Shown: positions 1-9,150, counted from the stretch's first letter. The stretch: DNA of 64,000 nt from Rickettsia sp. MEAM1 (Bemisia tabaci) (GCF_002285905.1 NZ_CP016305.1:930001-994000); one strand, 5' to 3'. The notes: generated by a model not told the origin, from the sequence alone. Made by a program: numbers and translations.

Positions 1-443
1 TCGGTAAGTATTCGCCTTTTATCATCGTTGCCGTCAAAATTTATACCAAACATATCGTAAACTTCACGCTCATACCAACAAGCAGCATTAAATATATTGA
101 TTATAGATGGTACGCTTTCTTTTTCAGACACATAAGTTTTAATGATAAGACGTTTATTTAGTTTTAAGCTTAATAAATTATATACTACTTCGAACCTCTT
201 ATTTATTAAGGTTGTCTTTTCTGGATTCCCGCTTTTGCGGGAATGACATCTTGTAAGAAAATCAGCACCAAATAAGTCGGTTAGTACAGTAAAACGTAGC
301 TCTTCTGATTCTTTTAAAGCTTTTAAAAAAGGTATTAAAAAATTCGGCTCAACTTTATACGCTAGGTAATCCTTAACCGTGATGGGATTTATCAATATAC
401 TTGATTTAGCGGCAAGCTTTTCAATGATTTTTTCGAGCGTCAT
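1..443 (-). CDS. nuoC: NADH-quinone oxidoreductase subunit C, N-terminal part (cut by window edge)
   Basis: Peripheral-arm subunit of respiratory complex I (30-kDa subunit family), which helps pass electrons from NADH to ubiquinone at the inner membrane. The start ATG is at 443 and the frame stays open to the window edge, giving about 147 residues. Family motifs visible are [12 protein letters not shown] and, near the edge, [13 protein letters not shown]. It overlaps nuoB by 23 bp, so the two are co-transcribed and probably translationally coupled. Odd feature: between GADF and KRFEVVY lies an extra stretch ([15 protein letters not shown]) encoded by a palindromic repeat arm at 221-247. The frame is kept, so the protein is probably functional with a surface insertion. 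Confidence 0.93.
   Translation of the reverse strand, partial: MTLEKIIEKLAAKSSILINPITVKDYLAYKVEPNFLIPFLKALKESEELRFTVLTDLFGADFLTRCHSRKSGNPEKTTLINKRFEVVYNLLSLKLNKRLIIKTYVSEKESVPSIINIFNAACWYEREVYDMFGINFDGNDDKRRILT
221..247. repeat. Family A palindromic arm inside nuoC
   Basis: A 27-bp hairpin of the CTGGATTCCCGC...GCGGGAATGAC type lies in frame within nuoC and encodes the extra residues after about position 65. The same arm recurs between genes elsewhere in the window. Confidence 0.85.
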
Positions 444-945
444 ATTTAAAACCTGTAGTGCGTTTGATTTTCTTTTGTAATTGCATAAGCCCGTAAATTA
501 AAGCTTCCGCCGTAGGAGGGCAGCCAGGAACATACACGTCAACCGGTACGATGCGGTCACAACCTCGTACTACTGAATAAGAGAAGTGATAATACCCACC
601 GCCATTAGCACAGCTACCCATTGAAAGCACCCATTTAGGTTCAGCCATCTGGTCGTATACTTTGCGTAATGCTGGTGCCATTTTGTTGGTAAGCGTTCCT
701 GCAACTATCATAAGATCGGATTGTCTTGGGCTTGGTCTAAACAGCATACCAAAGCGATCCATATCATACCTACTTGCCGCTGCCTGCATCATCTCAACCG
801 CACAACAAGCAAGCCCAAAAGTCATAGGCCATAATGAATTGCTTCTCGCCCAGCCGATGACATCATCGACTTTGGTTAATAAGAACCCTCGATTTGAAAG
901 CTCATTATTCAGCAATTCATCTTCTTGATAAAAATTATTATGCAT
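421..945 (-). CDS. nuoB: NADH-quinone oxidoreductase subunit B
   Basis: Complex I subunit that carries iron-sulfur cluster N2, the last electron carrier before quinone. The 174-residue length is normal. Cluster ligands are visible as the tandem cysteines in [11 protein letters not shown] (C47, C48), the cysteine of MGSCANGGG (C112) and that of [11 protein letters not shown] (C142). It lies between nuoA and nuoC on the same strand and overlaps nuoC by 23 bp. The 177-bp gap to nuoA holds a family C repeat. Identification is secure. Confidence 0.97.
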   Translation of the reverse strand: MHNNFYQEDELLNNELSNRGFLLTKVDDVIGWARSNSLWPMTFGLACCAVEMMQAAASRYDMDRFGMLFRPSPRQSDLMIVAGTLTNKMAPALRKVYDQMAEPKWVLSMGSCANGGGYYHFSYSVVRGCDRIVPVDVYVPGCPPTAEALIYGLMQLQKKIKRTTGFKYDARKNH

Positions 946-990
946 TTTTATTCTTACATAAAGTTAAATATAGTTGCGTAAATCGAGAAC

Positions 991-1087
991 GTCATTGCGA
1001 GAAGAAACTGCAAGTTTCGACGAAGCAATCTCATGAAGTAATATAATATTCCTGAGATTGCCACGTCGCTACGCTCCTCGCAATGAC
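991..1087. repeat. Family C palindromic element between nuoA and nuoB
   Basis: It starts GTCATTGCGAG and ends CTCGCAATGAC, with an inner pair GCAATCTCATGA / CCTGAGATTGCC. It would form a long stem in RNA from the nuo transcript. Related copies lie near 3554, 15968, 55637 and 61922. Confidence 0.85.
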
Positions 1088-1122
1088 GAAAGTTAAGCCC
1101 CAATATGAAATCCAGTATTTTC

Positions 1123-1497
1123 TCACTCCCAATCTAAAGCTCCTTTCTTCCATTCATATACAAATCCTATAGTAAGTACGAATAAGAAGAACATCATTGA
1201 GAAAAAGCCTATTTTGCCTATTGTTCCAAGGCTAATAGCCCAAGGAACTAAAAATGTGATTTCAAGGTCGAAGATAATAAATAAAATAGCAACTAAATAA
1301 AATCTTATATCAAATTTTGATCTCGCATCGTCAAAAGGCTCAAATCCGCATTCGTAAGGCTCTAATTTATCTTTATTATATTTTTTAGTAGCTAATAAAT
1401 TCGGTAGAATCATTATTAAGCTAGATACTAATGTTGCAATACCAAAAAATATAGCAATAGGTAAATATTCTTGTAAAAGTTCTGAGTTTTGCAGCAT
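1123..1497 (-). CDS. nuoA: NADH-quinone oxidoreductase subunit A
   Basis: Small membrane subunit of complex I (ND3 family) at the junction of the membrane and peripheral arms. The 124 residues show three hydrophobic helices and the conserved loop KLEPYECGFEPF, whose cysteine lies near the quinone site, followed by FDIRFYLVAILFIIFDLE. It is the first gene of the nuoA-nuoB-nuoC order on the minus strand. Confidence 0.96.
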   Translation of the reverse strand: MLQNSELLQEYLPIAIFFGIATLVSSLIMILPNLLATKKYNKDKLEPYECGFEPFDDARSKFDIRFYLVAILFIIFDLEITFLVPWAISLGTIGKIGFFSMMFFLFVLTIGFVYEWKKGALDWE

Positions 1498-1529
1498 ATA
1501 TTTTATTGTTATGTTTTGGTGTCATATGT

Positions 1530-1728
1530 GTCATCCCGTGGCTCCACCACGGGATGACAAGGTAATTAATCCTCGCAAGGCATTGTTGCGTGGATCGAAA
1601 AACTTGTACCATGTCATTCTTAGCAACGGCGGGAATCCAGCATAAAGCGAGATAACCTACGCTTTTAGTTTTAAAAATTTGCTGTATTTATAATTTTTTC
1701 TGGATTCCCGCCTACGCGGGAATGACAT
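1530..1728. repeat. Two palindromic elements upstream of nuoA
   Basis: A short hairpin of GTCATCCCGTGG type (1530-1558) is followed by a full-length element (1613-1728). The latter begins GTCATTCTTAGCAACGGCGG and ends CTGGATTCCCGC...GGGAATGAC around about 60 bp of inner sequence (AAAGCGAGATA...TGCTGTATTTA). The 1498-1792 gap holds nothing else recognisable. Confidence 0.85.
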
Positions 1729-1792
1729 AAGTGATCCACGCAACAATACCTCCTCGCAATGACACTATATTCTATATTTACCCCAAATAACA

Positions 1793-2992
1793 TTAATTAT
1801 CAATGACAATATCGGGTTTGACTAATAACTTCATTAAAATTAGTACCCAAATGCTGCTTGCCACCCACCATATTTGCCAAACATTATATGAAATCATGCC
1901 GATAATATAATAATTTATGAAACATGCATAAGAGCTTGCTCTAAAATTATCATTTCCTATATTACCAATTTGTTTGAGATATTTGTAAACCAAGCTTAAG
2001 AATAAAGCTAATCCTACTAGTCCCAGCTCAAGAGTAATTTGTAGTATATTATTATGCGGGTGAAGCGGCAAAGGATGCCATTTTTTATCTGTATAATCAA
2101 TCATTTCACTGTCTTTAACTTGGGTATATTTAGAAGAATTAAAGCCATTAATCATAAGCGGTTTTTCAGCAATTTTATTTGCAACGAAATGCCAGATAAA
2201 TAAACGATGTGCCGCTGATAGATGGGTAGATAAATATTTATCTGATAACTCCTTAGGATTAATTTGTACGGCTATAACTGGAAATAGTAACGAGCCGGTT
2301 ATTAGACCGAATATTATTAGTTTAGAAAATATCGGCTTTATAAGTCTTGCTAAAATAAATACTATCCCGCCTAAACTAAATCCTAGAAAACTTGCTAAAC
2401 TATCAGAGATACTTAATAAATAAAGTACTAAGATATATAATATTAGAGCGTGATAATATTTTTTATCATAAATTAAAATAGCTATTACTACCCACGCAGT
2501 AATTGAAAGTAAAGCACAACCTCGATCTAGCATATGAAGGTTAAAATTTGCCTTAAATATTCTAGTTAAAAAGCCATCAGAAAAATATTCGACAAAGAAT
2601 AGTAAAATTGCCGTAAGAGTACCAAATATTAAAGCTTTTTTAAGCTGAGGACGATTTTGAAATGGTTTGAAATTACTAACAACAAAGCCAAGAAATAAGA
2701 TTGTAAAGACTTGAACAAAATTAGTTAGGCTATTGATAGGTCTGATCGCAAATAAACAAGATATCAAGCACCAACCAGCGAATATTATTTCGGTATTATT
2801 TCTGCTATTTTTTGTGTCATTCCCGCGTAGGCGGGAATCCATTAAAATATTCTTTCTGGATTCCTGCTTTCGCAGGGATGACATGTATATGCAAATAATA
2901 CTCAACAAAAACACCGTAACAGTAGCTGCGACTGATAAGCCAGCAATCATGCCAAGGCTTGGGATTAAGAATATAAAAAAATAGTTTATCAT
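1793..2992 (-). CDS. O-antigen-ligase-like polytopic membrane protein with in-frame repeat insertion
   Basis: A 399-residue membrane protein with about ten hydrophobic segments. A periplasmic-type region carries AHRLFIWHFVANKIAEKPL and the stretch LPLHPHNNILQITLELG, typical of the Wzy/WaaL (O-antigen ligase/polymerase) family. Such proteins join or polymerise surface glycans on undecaprenyl carriers. Residues about 37-59 (RKQESRKNILMDSRLRGND) are encoded by a palindromic element at 2816-2884 and are not part of the fold; they fall in the loop between the first two helices. The exact glycan substrate cannot be read from sequence. Confidence 0.75.
   Translation of the reverse strand: MINYFFIFLIPSLGMIAGLSVAATVTVFLLSIICIYMSSLRKQESRKNILMDSRLRGNDTKNSRNNTEIIFAGWCLISCLFAIRPINSLTNFVQVFTILFLGFVVSNFKPFQNRPQLKKALIFGTLTAILLFFVEYFSDGFLTRIFKANFNLHMLDRGCALLSITAWVVIAILIYDKKYYHALILYILVLYLLSISDSLASFLGFSLGGIVFILARLIKPIFSKLIIFGLITGSLLFPVIAVQINPKELSDKYLSTHLSAAHRLFIWHFVANKIAEKPLMINGFNSSKYTQVKDSEMIDYTDKKWHPLPLHPHNNILQITLELGLVGLALFLSLVYKYLKQIGNIGNDNFRASSYACFINYYIIGMISYNVWQIWWVASSIWVLILMKLLVKPDIVIDN
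2816..2884. repeat. Compact family A element inside the ligase-like gene
   Basis: Two full arms lie nearly back to back: GTCATTCCCGCGTAGGCGGG from 2816, and CTGGATTCCTGC...GCAGGGATGAC ending near 2882. About 15 AT-rich bases separate them. The reading frame is open through the whole element. Confidence 0.88.
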
Positions 2993-2998
2993 GTTAAC

Positions 2999-3475
2999 TT
3001 AAAAACACTCTTTAGCAAAGATTTCATAAATAGGGTTTTCGAATGTGGAAAGTGAAATGCTGCCGGAGGTCATCCATCCTTGAAAAAGTAATTTAGGGTC
3101 TTCGTCAATTATATATTCCGTTATAGTCATCAATATATAATTATCTTCGTTATACGGATCAAGGTTTTTAACACATTTATGTATTTTGATTTTTATATTA
3201 CCAAAATATTGTTCTTCACCAACTTTAAACGTAAGTTTTTCAGATTTAGCAGTAGTCTTATTTAAGGCAATAATCTCACAGTTATCACAATTTTTGAATG
3301 CTGTACTATCACTAATGGCTTGATTAGAATTTAAAACCAGCGGATCATTATTAATAAGGTTAAATATATCATTCTCAATATCTTCAGTAGTCGTAACAGA
3401 ATCTAACTCTTCTGCAAATATAATAGGCGAGCAGGTAAATATAATAAATGCTAAAATGATCTTTAAATGCTTCAT
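2999..3475 (-). CDS. DUF2155 domain protein, secreted
   Basis: 158 residues with an N-terminal signal peptide (hydrophobic IILAFIIFTCSPIIFAEE). The C-terminal domain resembles DUF2155: a short cysteine pair (CDNCEIIALNKTTAKSE), FKVGEEQYFGNIKIKIHKC, LFQGWMTSGSISLSTFENP and a final cysteine. Family members are periplasmic alphaproteobacterial proteins of unknown role. The gene ends 6 bp before the ligase-like gene starts, so the two are probably co-transcribed. Confidence 0.75.
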   Translation of the reverse strand: MKHLKIILAFIIFTCSPIIFAEELDSVTTTEDIENDIFNLINNDPLVLNSNQAISDSTAFKNCDNCEIIALNKTTAKSEKLTFKVGEEQYFGNIKIKIHKCVKNLDPYNEDNYILMTITEYIIDEDPKLLFQGWMTSGSISLSTFENPIYEIFAKECF

Positions 3476-3553
3476 AAGTAAATTAATTATAGTTTTTTAA
3501 ATTATATACTATGAGAGATTAATGGCAACTAGGTTTTGTGGTAAGTTTTTATC

Positions 3554-3639
3554 GTCATTGCGAGGAGAGGCGAAGCATCGACGCGGCAATCTCAGGATGC
3601 TTGACAAGATTGCTTCGTCGCTTTGCTCCTCGCAATGAC
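3554..3639. repeat. Family C palindromic element
   Basis: Begins GTCATTGCGAGGAGAGGCG and ends CTCCTCGCAATGAC with inner GCAATCTCAGG / GATTGCTTCGTCG. It abuts the left end of an IS6 copy by about 10 bp. Confidence 0.85.
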
Positions 3640-3649
3640 GAGTTAGGTA

Positions 3650-4510
3650 GGCACCGTCAAGTTAAGTAAATTAGTGTCACAAAGTACTATATTTTTAGAT
3701 TTCAGACAGCAAGAAGTCTTTGAGTAGCTTCATCCCAAATGGATTTAGCGGACGCAAATGCAATTCTTTGCTCAGATGCTGTTTTAGTATATCTTCCAAC
3801 ATTTACAGCAAATATATTTCTGACTTTTCCCATCAGTGATAATGTACATTGTGCTGAATTAGGATGCTTAAATTTAATCAGTATCTTCTCTTTTCTCCTA
3901 GTTGGCTGATGGGCATTCTCAATCCGATTATTTAGTCTTTTATCGGTACGATGCTTAGTCCTAGGACACATATACCTAACTGGTTTAATGTAGCTTTTTA
4001 GCTTATCAGTCACAATAACCCTTGGACATGGATAATTACCCAATAATCTTGATAAAAAGCGAATAGCTGATTTCTTGTTACGACGCTTCTGCAGTAATAC
4101 TTCTAATTCATGTCCCTCAGAGTCAACAGCTCTCCATAATATGAATACTTCACCTTTGATCTTGATATTCATCTCATCCAAATGCCATTTATCAGTTGGC
4201 TTTCGCTCTCTCTTACTAATAACATCTTGAAAATAAACTACAAACTTATAACACCAAAACCTTACAGTCTCATGACTTAATATAATACCTCGATAAGCCA
4301 TCTGCTCTTGAACATCTCGGTAACTATTATTAAAGCGATGATATAACCATACTGTATGGCTAATAATGCTTGCTGGAAAACGATGTCTATTCGGGGCTTG
4401 AGTAATATGCATAGCGGTAAAATCTAGGATAAATTGTTACTGCTATTCTATAAATCATTCCCTGTAATTGCTCAATACTTAATTTATACCTCCCTTAACT
4501 TGACGGTGCC
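3650..4510 (-). mobile_element. IS6-type insertion sequence, copy 1 (861 bp)
   Basis: The ends are 17-bp perfect inverted repeats GGCACCGTCAAGTTAAG (3650 inward, and the complement ending at 4510). The boundaries are supported by comparison with two further 861-bp copies whose flanks diverge exactly there. One transposase gene lies inside on the minus strand. The 8 bp outside each end differ (gttaggta versus aaccaata), so no target duplication is visible. Confidence 0.93.
3702..4412 (-). CDS. IS6-family transposase (copy 1)
   Basis: 236-residue DDE transposase of the IS6/IS240 type. The catalytic acidic residues fall in WHLDEMNIKIKG (first D), VIVTDKLKSY (second D) and NNRIENAHQPTRRKEK (E). 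An N-terminal helix-turn-helix-like region (SYRDVQEQMAYRGIILSHE) probably contacts the terminal repeats. It is identical to the two other copies at 5707 and 14597, which points to recent spread and a probably active enzyme. Confidence 0.93.
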   Translation of the reverse strand: MHITQAPNRHRFPASIISHTVWLYHRFNNSYRDVQEQMAYRGIILSHETVRFWCYKFVVYFQDVISKRERKPTDKWHLDEMNIKIKGEVFILWRAVDSEGHELEVLLQKRRNKKSAIRFLSRLLGNYPCPRVIVTDKLKSYIKPVRYMCPRTKHRTDKRLNNRIENAHQPTRRKEKILIKFKHPNSAQCTLSLMGKVRNIFAVNVGRYTKTASEQRIAFASAKSIWDEATQRLLAV

Positions 4511-4718
4511 AACCAATATTATAATCTTTGTAAAAGCTAAAATGCAACTTTTCTTTCAAGCTTTATTAAATTATGTGTTACTCAAAAGCAACTTATCAAT
4601 CAATTGATTTTCTAAATTGAATTTATATTTTTGATACATTTTAAATTTATTATATTACTTATATATTAACTTTTCTTGTTATATTTTTTAAAAAACAAAT
4701 TATTATAAAGGAATTAAT

Positions 4719-5588
4719 ATGTATCATATTGAAGAGGGAATTGAATTAATTTCTCAAAAATTTCTTGCTTTATGGAAATATGAATTGTTTCCTATTGCTA
4801 ATAACCAGATCACAGTAAGTAATATTTGTATTTTCATATTACTTTTATTATTTGGCATTAAATATTCAGAACGCCTATCTAGATTTGTTAATAACTTTAT
4901 AAGTCATAGATTGAAAGGAAATAATACTAGTGCAAGCATTTTAAGTAAGCTAATTATATATTCAATACGTATTTTATATATAATTATTGCTATGTCTCTA
5001 GCTAATATCCCTATGGGAAGCTTAGCCATTTTAGGCGGAGCATTAGCATTCGGTTTAGGATTCGGTACGCAAACATTAATTACTAATTTTATTAGCGGAA
5101 TTATTATAATGATCGAGCAACCAATTAAAGAGGGGGATATAATTGAAATAAAAGGGGTAATCGGAAAAGTAAAAACAATAGGCATTAGATGTATTATTCT
5201 AAAGACTACTACTAATCATTCTATCCTTATTCCTAGTAGTGAAATTATTTTAAATAATGTAACAAATTGGACTCTAGATAATGATATAGTAAAATATCAG
5301 GTAGAAATAACATTCCCGAGTAGCGAAACTAAATTAAATCCTGAAAGTTTGATGGATAAACTTAAAACATCAATAGGCAAATTAGATTTTATAATTCCTA
5401 ATGAAGAAGCGAATGTATTTTTAACAAAAGTAGATAATAACGGCTTAACTTTCTATATTAGATTCAATATTGATATTAAGAAAAACTCTGATTTTGAATA
5501 TATTAAAAATAATTTAAATATTGCTTTATATTCACAACTTAAAAATTATAATATTGTTTTAAATCACTTAGATTGTACAAAAATATAA
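4719..5588 (+). CDS. Small-conductance mechanosensitive channel family protein
   Basis: 289 residues. Hydrophobic helices near residues 28-45 and 75-95 are followed by the MscS pore helix signature LGGALAFGLGFGTQTLITNF. Then come GIIIMIEQPIKEGDIIEIKG and the beta domain (VIGKVKTIGIRCIILKT), with an alpha-beta C-terminus. MscS channels open under membrane tension and vent solutes during osmotic downshock. A ribosome site AAAGGA lies 7 bp before the ATG. The gene stands alone between two inverted IS6 copies, so it may be cargo or just a gene trapped between insertions. Confidence 0.88.
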   Translation: MYHIEEGIELISQKFLALWKYELFPIANNQITVSNICIFILLLLFGIKYSERLSRFVNNFISHRLKGNNTSASILSKLIIYSIRILYIIIAMSLANIPMGSLAILGGALAFGLGFGTQTLITNFISGIIIMIEQPIKEGDIIEIKGVIGKVKTIGIRCIILKTTTNHSILIPSSEIILNNVTNWTLDNDIVKYQVEITFPSSETKLNPESLMDKLKTSIGKLDFIIPNEEANVFLTKVDNNGLTFYIRFNIDIKKNSDFEYIKNNLNIALYSQLKNYNIVLNHLDCTKI

Positions 5589-5596
5589 TAGAAAAG

Positions 5597-5608
5597 GGCA
5601 CCGTCAAG
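5597..5608. repeat. Extra 12-bp IS6 end abutting copy 2
   Basis: GGCACCGTCAAG occurs here immediately before the true IS6 end (GGCACCGTCAAGTTAAG at 5609). It looks like the remnant of another IS6 end or a short tandem duplication formed at insertion. Confidence 0.8.
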
Positions 5609-6469
5609 GGCACCGTCAAGTTAAGGGAGGTATAAATTAAGTATTGAGCAATTACAGGGAATGATTTATAGAATAGCAGTAACAATTTATCCTAGATTTT
5701 ACCGCTATGCATATTACTCAAGCCCCGAATAGACATCGTTTTCCAGCAAGCATTATTAGCCATACAGTATGGTTATATCATCGCTTTAATAATAGTTACC
5801 GAGATGTTCAAGAGCAGATGGCTTATCGAGGTATTATATTAAGTCATGAGACTGTAAGGTTTTGGTGTTATAAGTTTGTAGTTTATTTTCAAGATGTTAT
5901 TAGTAAGAGAGAGCGAAAGCCAACTGATAAATGGCATTTGGATGAGATGAATATCAAGATCAAAGGTGAAGTATTCATATTATGGAGAGCTGTTGACTCT
6001 GAGGGACATGAATTAGAAGTATTACTGCAGAAGCGTCGTAACAAGAAATCAGCTATTCGCTTTTTATCAAGATTATTGGGTAATTATCCATGTCCAAGGG
6101 TTATTGTGACTGATAAGCTAAAAAGCTACATTAAACCAGTTAGGTATATGTGTCCTAGGACTAAGCATCGTACCGATAAAAGACTAAATAATCGGATTGA
6201 GAATGCCCATCAGCCAACTAGGAGAAAAGAGAAGATACTGATTAAATTTAAGCATCCTAATTCAGCACAATGTACATTATCACTGATGGGAAAAGTCAGA
6301 AATATATTTGCTGTAAATGTTGGAAGATATACTAAAACAGCATCTGAGCAAAGAATTGCATTTGCGTCCGCTAAATCCATTTGGGATGAAGCTACTCAAA
6401 GACTTCTTGCTGTCTGAAATCTAAAAATATAGTACTTTGTGACACTAATTTACTTAACTTGACGGTGCC
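5609..6469 (+). mobile_element. IS6-type insertion sequence, copy 2 (861 bp)
   Basis: Same 861-bp element and 17-bp terminal inverted repeats as at 3650, in the opposite orientation. With copy 1 it brackets a 1.1-kb segment carrying the MscS-type gene. Flanking 8-mers do not match. Confidence 0.93.
5707..6417 (+). CDS. IS6-family transposase (copy 2)
   Basis: Identical in protein sequence to the transposases at 3702 and 14597: 236 residues, DDE motif intact (LDEMN, VTDK, IENAHQ). The start ATG lies 98 bp inside the left end. IS6 enzymes work by replicative transposition and form cointegrates, so pairs of copies can drive inversion or deletion of the DNA between them. Confidence 0.93.
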   Translation: MHITQAPNRHRFPASIISHTVWLYHRFNNSYRDVQEQMAYRGIILSHETVRFWCYKFVVYFQDVISKRERKPTDKWHLDEMNIKIKGEVFILWRAVDSEGHELEVLLQKRRNKKSAIRFLSRLLGNYPCPRVIVTDKLKSYIKPVRYMCPRTKHRTDKRLNNRIENAHQPTRRKEKILIKFKHPNSAQCTLSLMGKVRNIFAVNVGRYTKTASEQRIAFASAKSIWDEATQRLLAV

Positions 6470-6636
6470 CTCCCAAGTGCCGGATCAATCCCAAGTACTA
6501 TCATTGTTACCCCTACCGTATCATCCCGTGACTTGATCACAAGATCTATAAAATAATTTTTAAAATACTAAATCCTGTGTACAAGCTATGGGATCACAGC
6601 TTCGTATATCCATATATACATTTAATAAATAAAGAG

Positions 6637-6763
6637 TTGGTAGACGAAGCTCAATTTGGAAAAGAGCAAGGCGGCTTGAAGCTGATAACCGCAGCGTATA
6701 CTTAATACGTGAGGATTATCAGCAAAAGACAACGACGCCAATTTTTCAAATTCAGCGAGTATA
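6637..6763. repeat. Family D repeat at the 3' end of era
   Basis: About 120-bp imperfect palindrome with core GCGTATACTTAATACGTGAG. Flanking blocks are CAATTTGGAAAAGAGCAAGG and CGCCAATTTTTCAAATTC, and it ends CGAGTATA. That end supplies the last codons and stop of era. Upstream, 6470-6636 holds a degenerate B-type arm and nothing coding. Confidence 0.8.
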
Positions 6764-7630
6764 CTGATAATAATCAGGATTATCTTCCCATAGCTCCCGC
6801 ACCTTGACAAATAAAAACAAATGCACGGGGAAGCCAAAAAACTGTTCCATCTGTTTGCGAGATTTCATTCCGAGTTCTTTGATTTTTGAGCCGTTTTTAC
6901 CGAGTATTATAGTTTTGTAGCTTTCTCTTGAAACTACTATAACCTGATTAATCTTTACTGATTTATCTTCAAGCTCTTCCCATTTTTCGGTTTGCACTGT
7001 TAGCTTATAAGGCAGTTCTTGCTGTAAACCTAAAAATAACTGCTCTCTTGTAATTTCTGCGGCGATAAAACGCATCGGCAAATCAGTTATGTCATCCTTT
7101 TCATAAAGCCAAGGAGCGATTTTTGCTTTACTTGTTATATATTCAAGTAGCTTATCAACATTCTCACCCGATATAGCAGAAATAGGAAAAAGCAAACTAT
7201 CAGGATAATTTTCAGCTAAAAAAGCTTTAGTGTCGTCTATATATTTCGATTCGACATCTATTTTGTTTAATAAAATTACTGGTATAACATTAAGCGAGCG
7301 AAGTTTATTTAAAATATCATGAGTTATGTTATCTAGCGGCTTCAAACTATCAATAATTAACATGACAATATCGGCACTATGCAGGCTAGACCAAGCACAT
7401 CTAACCATTGCCTTTTCTAAAGTCCCTTTCGGCTCAAATATCCCTGGTGTATCATATAAGATTATTTGGGTATCTTTTAGGGTAATAATGCCGGTAATGA
7501 TCGACCTAGTTGTTTGAACTTTTGGGGTAACTATCGAAAGCTTTCCACCAATTATTCTATTTAGCAAAGTGGACTTGCCACTATTTGGTCTGCCGATAAT
7601 ACAAACTGAGACTGTTTTTTGTTTAATCAT
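6752..7630 (-). CDS. era: GTPase Era
   Basis: 292-residue essential GTPase that binds 16S rRNA and helps mature the small ribosomal subunit. G1 is [13 protein letters not shown] (residues 11-23), G3 [10 protein letters not shown]4 LLNKIDV and G5 ISAISGEN. The C-terminal KH domain contains [20 protein letters not shown]. It is last in lepB-rnc-era and overlaps rnc by 8 bp. The last residues (YTR) and the stop come from the family D repeat that begins TATACTCG here, so the native C-terminus has been slightly changed. Confidence 0.96.
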   Translation of the reverse strand: MIKQKTVSVCIIGRPNSGKSTLLNRIIGGKLSIVTPKVQTTRSIITGIITLKDTQIILYDTPGIFEPKGTLEKAMVRCAWSSLHSADIVMLIIDSLKPLDNITHDILNKLRSLNVIPVILLNKIDVESKYIDDTKAFLAENYPDSLLFPISAISGENVDKLLEYITSKAKIAPWLYEKDDITDLPMRFIAAEITREQLFLGLQQELPYKLTVQTEKWEELEDKSVKINQVIVVSRESYKTIILGKNGSKIKELGMKSRKQMEQFFGFPVHLFLFVKVRELWEDNPDYYQYTR

Positions 7631-8309
7631 TTTTTAGCCTATGCAATAAACTTCTCGCAGCGTTTTTTTCAGCTTCTTTTATAGAGTGTCCCTTACCTGT
7701 TTGCTCGTAGCCGTTTATTTTTACTGATACTGTAAAGGTTGACAAGTGAGCTACGCCCTCTCTTTTAATAAGTCGATATATCGGGATATGATGATCTTTG
7801 CTTTGTGCCCATTCTTGTAAGGCGGTTTTAGGGTCATAATCTGTTAAATCTTTGACTTTTATAAATTCAGCCCATAATTTCCCTATAATATTATGAATTG
7901 TAGTAATATCACTATCGAGATATATAGCTGCGATTAAAGCTTCTGTAACATTTTCAATATTATTAGGATTATCACGCCCGCCGGCTATTTCTTCGCCATG
8001 CGTCATAATAATATAATTTTTTAAACCAAGCTTAGCTCCTACAACACAAATTGTTTCCTTACAAACTAAATATGATCTAATTTTAGCTAAGTTTCCTTCG
8101 TTATATTCTTTAAAATTATTAAATAAAATTTCTGTGATAATTAAATTTAATACCGCATCTCCTAGAAATTCCAACCGCTCATAATCTTTATTAGCCTTAT
8201 ATTCATGATGCTGTCTTAAAGAGGGATGACTTAAGGCTTCTGTTAAAAGTGCCTTATTCTTAAAATTATAATCTAGTAATTTTTCTAACTCCTTAAATGA
8301 CTCCATCAA
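7623..8309 (-). CDS. rnc: Ribonuclease III
   Basis: 228-residue double-strand-specific RNase that processes rRNA precursors and structured mRNAs. The nuclease signature [12 protein letters not shown] is near residue 43, with a second acidic patch at [14 protein letters not shown]. The C-terminal dsRNA-binding domain spans about residues 155-225 ([11 protein letters not shown]...[14 protein letters not shown]). It overlaps lepB by 4 bp (ATGA) and era by 8 bp, the classic lep-rnc-era operon. Many transcripts here carry long palindromes that would be natural substrates; that link is inference. Confidence 0.97.
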   Translation of the reverse strand: MMESFKELEKLLDYNFKNKALLTEALSHPSLRQHHEYKANKDYERLEFLGDAVLNLIITEILFNNFKEYNEGNLAKIRSYLVCKETICVVGAKLGLKNYIIMTHGEEIAGGRDNPNNIENVTEALIAAIYLDSDITTIHNIIGKLWAEFIKVKDLTDYDPKTALQEWAQSKDHHIPIYRLIKREGVAHLSTFTVSVKINGYEQTGKGHSIKEAEKNAARSLLHRLKND

Positions 8310-9103
8310 TCCTCTATGCTGTATAGATTTCTAAATATCCTATTAAACCTAATAGACTCTACCCAAGGCTTTAACTTTAATATCAGATTAACAACCCCTA
8401 TATCACTATCCCACCATGTTATTTTTGTTGAAAACCAAATAAATTGTGCTTTGGCAATAAAATTCTCAAACGGCACAAAACCTAAATCTATCCTACTATC
8501 ATTTGACTGATCTCTATTATCACCTATAAAGAAATATTCCCCTTCCGGTACATAAAAAGCATCTGTGTTACCATATTTATCATTAGACATAATTCCTAAA
8601 ACAGGAGCAAGCTTATAAGAAAAATATGTTTTGCCATTTGGCAATGTTTCTTTAAATTTTAAATATTTTCTTCCCTCTTCACTAACATAAGTTTCTGACT
8701 CTATACGCTCTATTTTTTCATCATTAATATATATTACATCATCAATTAATTGCACTTTATCCCCGGGAAGCCCTATCAAACGCTTTATATATCTAGTATT
8801 CATTTCGTGAGGAGGACGAAAAATTATGATATCGCCACGCTCTGGCGTGCGAGCAAATATTCGTCCTTTAAATAAATGAATAAAATCAAAAAAAGATAAA
8901 GAATAATTACTATATCCATAACTATATTTTGTACCAAAAATTCGATCATTTTCAAGTATAGTAGCTTTCATTGACCCAGTCGGAACAACAAAAGATTCTA
9001 TTATTAATATTCTAATCATTAGTGCAACAACTACTACTAAGATAAAAGATTTCCATTCTTGAGCAGTTGTTTTATTATTGTTTGATTCAGTATTTGTTTG
9101 CAT
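8306..9103 (-). CDS. lepB: Signal peptidase I
   Basis: 265-residue inner-membrane serine protease that removes signal peptides from exported proteins. One N-terminal membrane helix (residues 19-36) precedes the catalytic serine in PTGSMKATI (S44). The general-base lysine lies in [14 protein letters not shown], and the box [11 protein letters not shown] follows. It is the first gene of lepB-rnc-era. Confidence 0.97.
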   Translation of the reverse strand: MQTNTESNNNKTTAQEWKSFILVVVVALMIRILIIESFVVPTGSMKATILENDRIFGTKYSYGYSNYSLSFFDFIHLFKGRIFARTPERGDIIIFRPPHEMNTRYIKRLIGLPGDKVQLIDDVIYINDEKIERIESETYVSEEGRKYLKFKETLPNGKTYFSYKLAPVLGIMSNDKYGNTDAFYVPEGEYFFIGDNRDQSNDSRIDLGFVPFENFIAKAQFIWFSTKITWWDSDIGVVNLILKLKPWVESIRFNRIFRNLYSIED

Positions 9104-9150
9104 AAAGTTTTTTTTAGTTATATTTATTTGCTGTGTTATTAATGCTCGTA

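Noticed and set aside
1421-1612. Minus-strand frame upstream of nuoA
   Set aside because: Overlaps the nuoA start in another frame and consists of repeat DNA.
6622-6837. Minus-strand open frame of 71 codons
   Set aside because: Lies within the family D repeat and the era 3' end in another frame; no family resemblance.
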